Assembly: GCA_015075515.1 (NCBI GenBank) | Contig: JABTUE010000001.1 | Coordinates: forward strand, 496,001 to 560,000 | Length of the DNA stretch: 64,000 nucleotides | Reading direction: 5' to 3' | From: Planctomycetota bacterium | GTDB lineage: Bacteria; Planctomycetota; UBA8742; UBA2392 | In this document: in pieces, positions 59,082 through 64,000 of the stretch | Position numbering within the stretch: position 1 is the first letter of the stretch | Layout: each line of letters opens with the position of its first letter | Program-made: the position numbers and the translations under genes | The notes under the pieces: model-generated | Databases searched by the model: none | What the model saw: only the letters and a program-made list of their open reading frames with translations | Told to the model about the DNA's origin: nothing

Positions 59082-62000
59082 ATGACCGAACCCTTGCCCC
59101 CAACCAATCCGGCCGGCACGCCTCTGCCGCCCGTCGGCGAAACCCTGCTGGAAGTCACCGCTCCGGCCGACGAAACCGGCCCCGGCCGCACGTTGCTGGC
59201 GCTGGATGCCGGAACAGGCAACGAATCCGTGCTGTCACGCCTGGAGCGCGCCACCGGCGCCGGCCTGCATTCAAGACCGATTGAGCTGCAGACCGGCGAC
59301 CTGAACGACGGCTCCAGCCGCGCCAGCCAGGCGCCGACACGCCCCGTCGCCAACGACTTCAGTTCGCGCGCCAGCGGCAGCGTGCGCGCCGGCGCCCGCT
59401 ACGTGTCGGCCACTGAACTCGGCCGCGGCGGCATGGGCGTGGTGCTGCGCGTGCGCGACACCGATCTGCGCCGCGACGTGGCCATGAAGGTCGTGCGCGC
59501 CGACCGCGCCCAGGCCGGCACGCCCAACGGCAACGCGGTGCTGCGCCGCTTCATCGAGGAAGCCCAGATCACCGGCCAGCTGGAACACCCCAACATTGTG
59601 CCGGTTCACGAACTGGGCGCCGATGCCGACGGCCGCGTGTACTTCACCATGAAACTGGTGCGCGGGCGGCCCCTGAACGACGTGATCCGCGCGCTGCGCG
59701 CCGGCGACCCGGCCACCCGCGACGAATACCCCCTGGACCGCCTGCTGCAGGTGTTTCTCAAGATCTGCGACGCGCTCAGTTTCGCCCACGCCCACAACGT
59801 GATCCACCGCGACCTCAAGCCTGAAAACATCATGCTGGGCCGGTATGGCGAAGTGCTGGTCATGGACTGGGGTCTGGCGCGGATTCTGAACCAGCCCGAG
59901 GCGCCGGGCGTTGAATCCGCCGGCGGCATTGAAACCGACAGCAGCCAGCGCAAGCTGCAGGGCGACACCCGCCCCAGCGCCCTGAGCATGGAAGGCACCA
60001 TCGCCGGCACGCCCGCGTATATGGCGCCCGAACAGGCCCGCGGCCAGGTCAGCCGGATTGACCAGACCACCGACGTGTTTGCCCTGGGCGCGATTCTGTA
60101 CGAACTGCTGGTGCTGCGGCCACCCTACCAGGGAGAAGGCGGAACCCAGATCATTGAACGCGCCGCCGAGGGCGAAATTACCCCGCCCTCGGCCCGCGCC
60201 GCCAGAGACCCCGAGCTGCGCGCCCTGCTGGCCCGTCTGCCCGGCGGGCGCGTGCCGCCGGAACTTGAAGCCGTGGCCATGCACGCGCTGGCGTACCTTC
60301 AGTCGCGGCGCTACCCCACCGTGCGCGCGCTCAAGGAAGACGTGGAAAATTACCTGGCCGGGCGGCCGGTTTCGGTGCGGCGCGATCCGCCAGCGGTGCG
60401 CGCCGCCAAGTGGGTGCGCCGCCACCCGACGCTGAGCATGTCCACCGCCGCCGCCTGCGCCGTGGTGCTGGTTTCCGTGGCCGCGATCCTGTTTCTGGTG
60501 GCGCAGGCACGCCAGGAAGCCCTGGAACAGGAAGGCCAGCTTCTGGCCGCGTCCAAACTGGCCGAAGATGAGGCGCAGCGGCGCGCACGGGCCGAATCAC
60601 AGACCGCCGCGCGCGAGCGCGAACTCAAGGACGCCGCTTTGGCCCGCGAACAGGCCCTGGCCCGCCGCGCCAGAGCCGCCGAAATCTTCCGCGTCGGCAC
60701 CGAACAGGCCGAACGCGCCCGCGACATCACCGACCCGGCCCTGCGCGACGCCACCCGCGCCGAGGCCGCCGACACCCTGCAACGGGCAACCCGGGCCGAC
60801 GAGGCCTACATGGACCCCTGGTTCGCCCTGGCGCGCCTGCACCACTTCTTTTTTGACCCCCGCGCGCTGGACTGTTACGGCCGCGTGGACCAGCTTGCCC
60901 GCGCCGACGGCGCGCCCGGCGACGCCCGCAGCCTGGTCTATGCCGGCGACTTTGCCCGGTTGTACCTGCGCGACACCAAAGCCGCCCGCGACTTCTACGA
61001 GCGCGCGGGCAAAATCGCGCCGGACGACCCGCTGGCGCTGGTGGGCCGCGGCTATGTCGAACTTCTGGACGGCGACTTCGGCGCCGCGCTTGACCTGGCG
61101 CGCCGCGCGCGCGAGCTTGAGGGCTCGCTGTGGGAACCCTACCTGCTGGAAGGTCTGGTGCGCGCCAGCGTGTTTGTGCACGACGACCGCGCCCTGAACC
61201 GGCACTTTGATCCCGAACAGGCCGAACAACTGCTGACCCAGGGCCTGCTGCGCAACTCGCGCGAAGGCGTGCTGTACAACGAACGCGGCACCGCGCGTCT
61301 GGAACTGGGCCGGATCGCCGACGCGCTGGCCGATTTTGAACGCGCCTGCGAACGCATGCCCGGCGCCGTCGAACCGCGCGTCAATGTCAGCATCGCCATG
61401 ATGCGCCAGGCCCGCCTGGGCGAGGCGCTGGCCATGGTCGAGCCTCTGACGGCCGAGTTTCCGCGCCATGTGCAGGTCTGGATGCAGTACGGCACGGTGC
61501 TGCTGATGCTGTCGCGATACGACGAGGGCATCCTGGCGCTGAACCGTTCGCTGGAACTGCGGCCCGGCCGCCCCGCGCCCCTGACCAACCTTTCGCTGGC
61601 TGAAACCTGGCGCGGCGATTACGCCCGCGCCGAACAGTACGCCCAGCAGGCCCTGGCGGCCGAGCCCGAGTTCCCCCAGGCGCACATCGCCCTGTGCGAG
61701 GCCCGCCAGGGGCTCAAGCAATACGACGCCGCCCTGCAGTCCGCCGAGGCCGCGCTGGCCCTGCGCCCGAACTGGGGCGTGGCCGAAATCGCCCGCGCCA
61801 AGACGCTGGTCATGCTGGGCCGGTTTGACGATGCGCTGGGCTGCGCGCGCCGCGCCGTGAAAAGCCAGCCTGAGTTCGACGAGGCCTGGGCCGCCCTGGG
61901 CATGGCCGAACAGGGCCTGCGCAACTGGCCCACCGCGATCGAGCACCACACCCGCGCCGTGGAAATCAACCCGCGCAACAGCATGGCGCGCCTGAACCTG

Positions 62001-63494
62001 GCGATCTGCCTGAAAATGCAGGGCCGCGTGGCCGACGCCCTGCCGCACGCCGAGGAAGCCTGCGCCCAGCGCGCGCTGGGCGCGCGGCCGCACTTTGAGG
62101 TCGCAAGCTGCCTGATGCTGCTGGGCCGCACCGAACAGGCGCTGGCGCGGTTTCTCAAGGCCGCCGAAATCGAGCCGACGTTTGGCGACGCCTGGATCAA
62201 TGCCGCGCTGTGCGCCAACAAGCTGAACCGCCCCAAAGAGGCCCGCGACCACGCGCTGCAGGCCACACGCTGCCGCCCCGACCATGTGCTGAGCTGGGTG
62301 CAGTTGTGCCAGAGCGAAATCTACCTGAAGGACTTCGAGGCCGCCAACCGCGCCGTGGACAAGGCCAAAGAGCTTGCCACCGAAGACCCCGCCGCCCGCT
62401 GCGACGTGGCGGCCATGCTGTACACGCTGGGCCGCAACGACGAAGCCCTGGCCGTGGCCCGCGAGGTGGCCGCACTGGCCGAGGGCTACGCCCGGCCCTG
62501 GGAACTCATGGCCAACATTCACATCCGCCAGAAAAAGTTCGAAGACGCGCTGAAGGCCCGCGCCGAACAGGCCCGGCGCGACCCCGAAAACCCCGCGCCC
62601 TGGGTGTCGTCGGCGGCGCTGCTGTACGAACTGGGCCGCCACGAAGAGGCCGTAAACGCCGGCAAGCGCGCTTTGGCACTGGACCCCAACAACGCCGAGG
62701 CCCACAACCAGATCGGCCACGCGCGCCAGGAACTCAAGCAGTACGACCTGGCGATTGAAAGCTACGAGGCCGCGGCCCGCGCCAACAAACAGGACGCCTG
62801 GCCCTGGTTCAACATCGGCGTGGCGCGCATCCGCCAGAACCGCATTGCCGACGCCGCCGCGGCCTTCGAACAGTGCGTCAAGGTGAACCCCAAGAATGAA
62901 AAGGCCCAGTGGACGCTGGGGCTGTGCTGCAAGAACCTGGGCCGCTGGCCCCAGGCCCAGGCCGCCTTTGCCGCGGCCTTTGCGCTCAACCCGCGCAACG
63001 CCGCCGCCGCCCAGGAGGCCGGCATCGCCGCGATCGAAAACGCCGAGTTTGAGACCGCCCAGGAGTTCGGCCACAAGGCCTCGCAACTGGCGCCCGACCA
63101 GTGGCTTTCGTGGTACGTTCTGGGCCGAGCGCATTTTGAACAGGGCCAGCACGCTTCGGCGGCCAAGGCCCTGAACAAAGCCGTGGCGCTGGAGACGAAA
63201 ACGCCCACACTGTACCGCCTGCTGGCCGTGGCCCAGTCGGAACTGGCCGAGTACGAGGCCGCGCGCCAGGCGGCGGAAAAATGTCTGGCGCTGGACCCCA
63301 AGGACGCCGATTCGCCGCTGGTGCTGGCGCGTGTGGCGCTTGCCCACGACAACAAGCCCGAGGTTGCGCTTGCCTGGCTGCGCAAGGCGCTGGAAAACGG
63401 CGCGGACCGCGAGTTTGTGGTGTCGCGGCCCTGGGCTGCGCCGCTGCACGACAGCGACGGCTGGAAACAACTGCTGAAGGACTTTCCGGGTTAG
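59082..63494 (+). CDS. Ser/Thr protein kinase with TM helix and long TPR array
   Basis: 1470 residues. After a 110-residue disordered N-terminus comes a PKN-type kinase domain (about 110-430): glycine loop ELGRGGMGVV, Lys136 in VAMKVV, HRDLKPEN (His242, Asp244), DWG at 262-264 in place of DFG, a long activation loop and GTPAYMAPEQARG. A TM helix (about 452-475) and a coiled coil follow, then from about 560 to the end some 20 tetratricopeptide repeats, presumably outside the cytoplasm if the kinase is inside. All catalytic residues are present. DWG kinases of this layout are common in Planctomycetota. The ligand or partner bound by the TPRs is unknown. GGGGAG lies 5 nt before ATG 59082. Confidence 0.9.
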   Translation: MTEPLPPTNPAGTPLPPVGETLLEVTAPADETGPGRTLLALDAGTGNESVLSRLERATGAGLHSRPIELQTGDLNDGSSRASQAPTRPVANDFSSRASGSVRAGARYVSATELGRGGMGVVLRVRDTDLRRDVAMKVVRADRAQAGTPNGNAVLRRFIEEAQITGQLEHPNIVPVHELGADADGRVYFTMKLVRGRPLNDVIRALRAGDPATRDEYPLDRLLQVFLKICDALSFAHAHNVIHRDLKPENIMLGRYGEVLVMDWGLARILNQPEAPGVESAGGIETDSSQRKLQGDTRPSALSMEGTIAGTPAYMAPEQARGQVSRIDQTTDVFALGAILYELLVLRPPYQGEGGTQIIERAAEGEITPPSARAARDPELRALLARLPGGRVPPELEAVAMHALAYLQSRRYPTVRALKEDVENYLAGRPVSVRRDPPAVRAAKWVRRHPTLSMSTAAACAVVLVSVAAILFLVAQARQEALEQEGQLLAASKLAEDEAQRRARAESQTAARERELKDAALAREQALARRARAAEIFRVGTEQAERARDITDPALRDATRAEAADTLQRATRADEAYMDPWFALARLHHFFFDPRALDCYGRVDQLARADGAPGDARSLVYAGDFARLYLRDTKAARDFYERAGKIAPDDPLALVGRGYVELLDGDFGAALDLARRARELEGSLWEPYLLEGLVRASVFVHDDRALNRHFDPEQAEQLLTQGLLRNSREGVLYNERGTARLELGRIADALADFERACERMPGAVEPRVNVSIAMMRQARLGEALAMVEPLTAEFPRHVQVWMQYGTVLLMLSRYDEGILALNRSLELRPGRPAPLTNLSLAETWRGDYARAEQYAQQALAAEPEFPQAHIALCEARQGLKQYDAALQSAEAALALRPNWGVAEIARAKTLVMLGRFDDALGCARRAVKSQPEFDEAWAALGMAEQGLRNWPTAIEHHTRAVEINPRNSMARLNLAICLKMQGRVADALPHAEEACAQRALGARPHFEVASCLMLLGRTEQALARFLKAAEIEPTFGDAWINAALCANKLNRPKEARDHALQATRCRPDHVLSWVQLCQSEIYLKDFEAANRAVDKAKELATEDPAARCDVAAMLYTLGRNDEALAVAREVAALAEGYARPWELMANIHIRQKKFEDALKARAEQARRDPENPAPWVSSAALLYELGRHEEAVNAGKRALALDPNNAEAHNQIGHARQELKQYDLAIESYEAAARANKQDAWPWFNIGVARIRQNRIADAAAAFEQCVKVNPKNEKAQWTLGLCCKNLGRWPQAQAAFAAAFALNPRNAAAAQEAGIAAIENAEFETAQEFGHKASQLAPDQWLSWYVLGRAHFEQGQHASAAKALNKAVALETKTPTLYRLLAVAQSELAEYEAARQAAEKCLALDPKDADSPLVLARVALAHDNKPEVALAWLRKALENGADREFVVSRPWAAPLHDSDGWKQLLKDFPG

Positions 63495-64000
63495 CGCGCG
63501 AACTTTTCCACCAGCAACCGCGCGTGCGTGGCGGTAATCGCCTCGCCCTGGGTGGCTTCAAAGCGCCGGGTGATTACCCCCACCACCTTGCCGTCGGCGC
63601 TGACCAGCGGCCCGCCGCTGTTGCCGGGCAGAATCGGGGCCGAAGTGCCGATCTTGCCTACCTCGTACTGCTTGCTGCGGATTTCGCCCGTCGCGGGGCT
63701 GGTCGTCACGGTGGTTCCCTTGATCACGCTCATGCCCAGCGGATAGCCCAGGCTCATCACGCGGTCCATCTGGTGCAACCGTTGCAGGTCTTCCTCGCTG
63801 GCCATGGGCAGCACCGTGGTCAGGTCGGCCGGGTTGCGCAGTTCAAGTTCCAGCAGCGCCAGGTCATTGAACGTGTCGGCGTGGATGCCCGCGGCCTTGA
63901 CGCGGGCAATGATGTCAGGCGGCAGTTCGGTCTTGAAGCCGTTCTGCTGCAGCACCAGCTTGTAGTCGTTACCAAAGCGCACAAAGTCGTCGTCGGCAAA
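63491..64000 (-). CDS. Trypsin-like serine protease, C-terminal part
   Basis: Only the last 169 residues are in the window; the frame runs past the right edge (an in-frame GTG at 63982 is not its start). The second half of a trypsin/DegP-like domain is visible: catalytic Asp in TFNDLALLEL, catalytic Ser in PGNSGGPLVSADGKVVGVIT, and YEVGKIGTSAPILPGNSGG around the oxyanion region. The catalytic His lies outside. The stop overlaps the kinase stop by 2 nt on the opposite strand. Periplasmic location is likely but its signal peptide is not in view. Confidence 0.85.
   Translation of the reverse strand, partial: FADDDFVRFGNDYKLVLQQNGFKTELPPDIIARVKAAGIHADTFNDLALLELELRNPADLTTVLPMASEEDLQRLHQMDRVMSLGYPLGMSVIKGTTVTTSPATGEIRSKQYEVGKIGTSAPILPGNSGGPLVSADGKVVGVITRRFEATQGEAITATHARLLVEKFAR

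Overview
The window is high-GC Gram-negative bacterial DNA with almost no empty space. A Ser/Thr kinase with a DWG motif, a TM segment and a long TPR array, two membrane proteins with N-terminal zinc ribbons, a DUF6288-type secreted protein and very long pentapeptide-repeat proteins together suggest Planctomycetota or a neighbouring lineage. Myxococcota cannot be excluded from sequence alone, and no rRNA or tRNA is present to settle it.

Region 1 (1-25.3 kb, all minus strand) is one type VI secretion system (T6SS) locus with all 13 core genes plus tagF and tagH. Reading order is tagH-tssJ-tssK-tssL-tssM-tagF-tssA-tssB-tssC-hcp-tssE-tssF-tssG-clpV-vgrG. It continues without a break into a spike/cargo module: a DUF2169 protein fused to pentapeptide repeats, a 639-residue pure pentapeptide-repeat protein, a DUF3540 protein and a PAAR-like DUF4150 protein cut by the window edge. 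A candidate promoter lies just upstream of tagH.

Region 2 (25.3-36.7 kb) is a mixed metabolic set: leucyl aminopeptidase, a probable outer-membrane protein, a YdiJ/GlcD-GlcF-like FAD/Fe-S dehydrogenase, a PrxQ-like peroxiredoxin, a class III aminotransferase, a zinc-ribbon membrane protein, a COG2509 flavoprotein and an RdgB with an unusual insertion. Region 3 (36.7-41.6 kb) looks like a reduced-sulfur response unit: two persulfide-dioxygenase/rhodanese fusions with Gly/Cys-rich tails, a divergent ArsR-family repressor and a SulP transporter. A perfect palindrome between them encodes the same sigma70-like promoter on both strands.

Region 4 (41.7-48.1 kb) holds mreBCD, an unknown protein and a large repeat-rich zinc-ribbon protein. 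Region 5 (48.2-56.4 kb) is an aerobic respiration cluster: SCO1, caa3-type cytochrome oxidase subunits II-I-III-IV, a MOSC protein and, apparently last in the same operon, a membrane-anchored thioredoxin-fold protein with an in-frame UGA at the catalytic Cys position, followed by a SECIS-like hairpin. I read it as a selenoprotein. A CtaA-CtaB fusion for heme A synthesis is divergent. Region 6 (56.4-64 kb) has nrdR, a frameshifted DUF6288 protein, the kinase-TPR protein and a partial trypsin-like protease.
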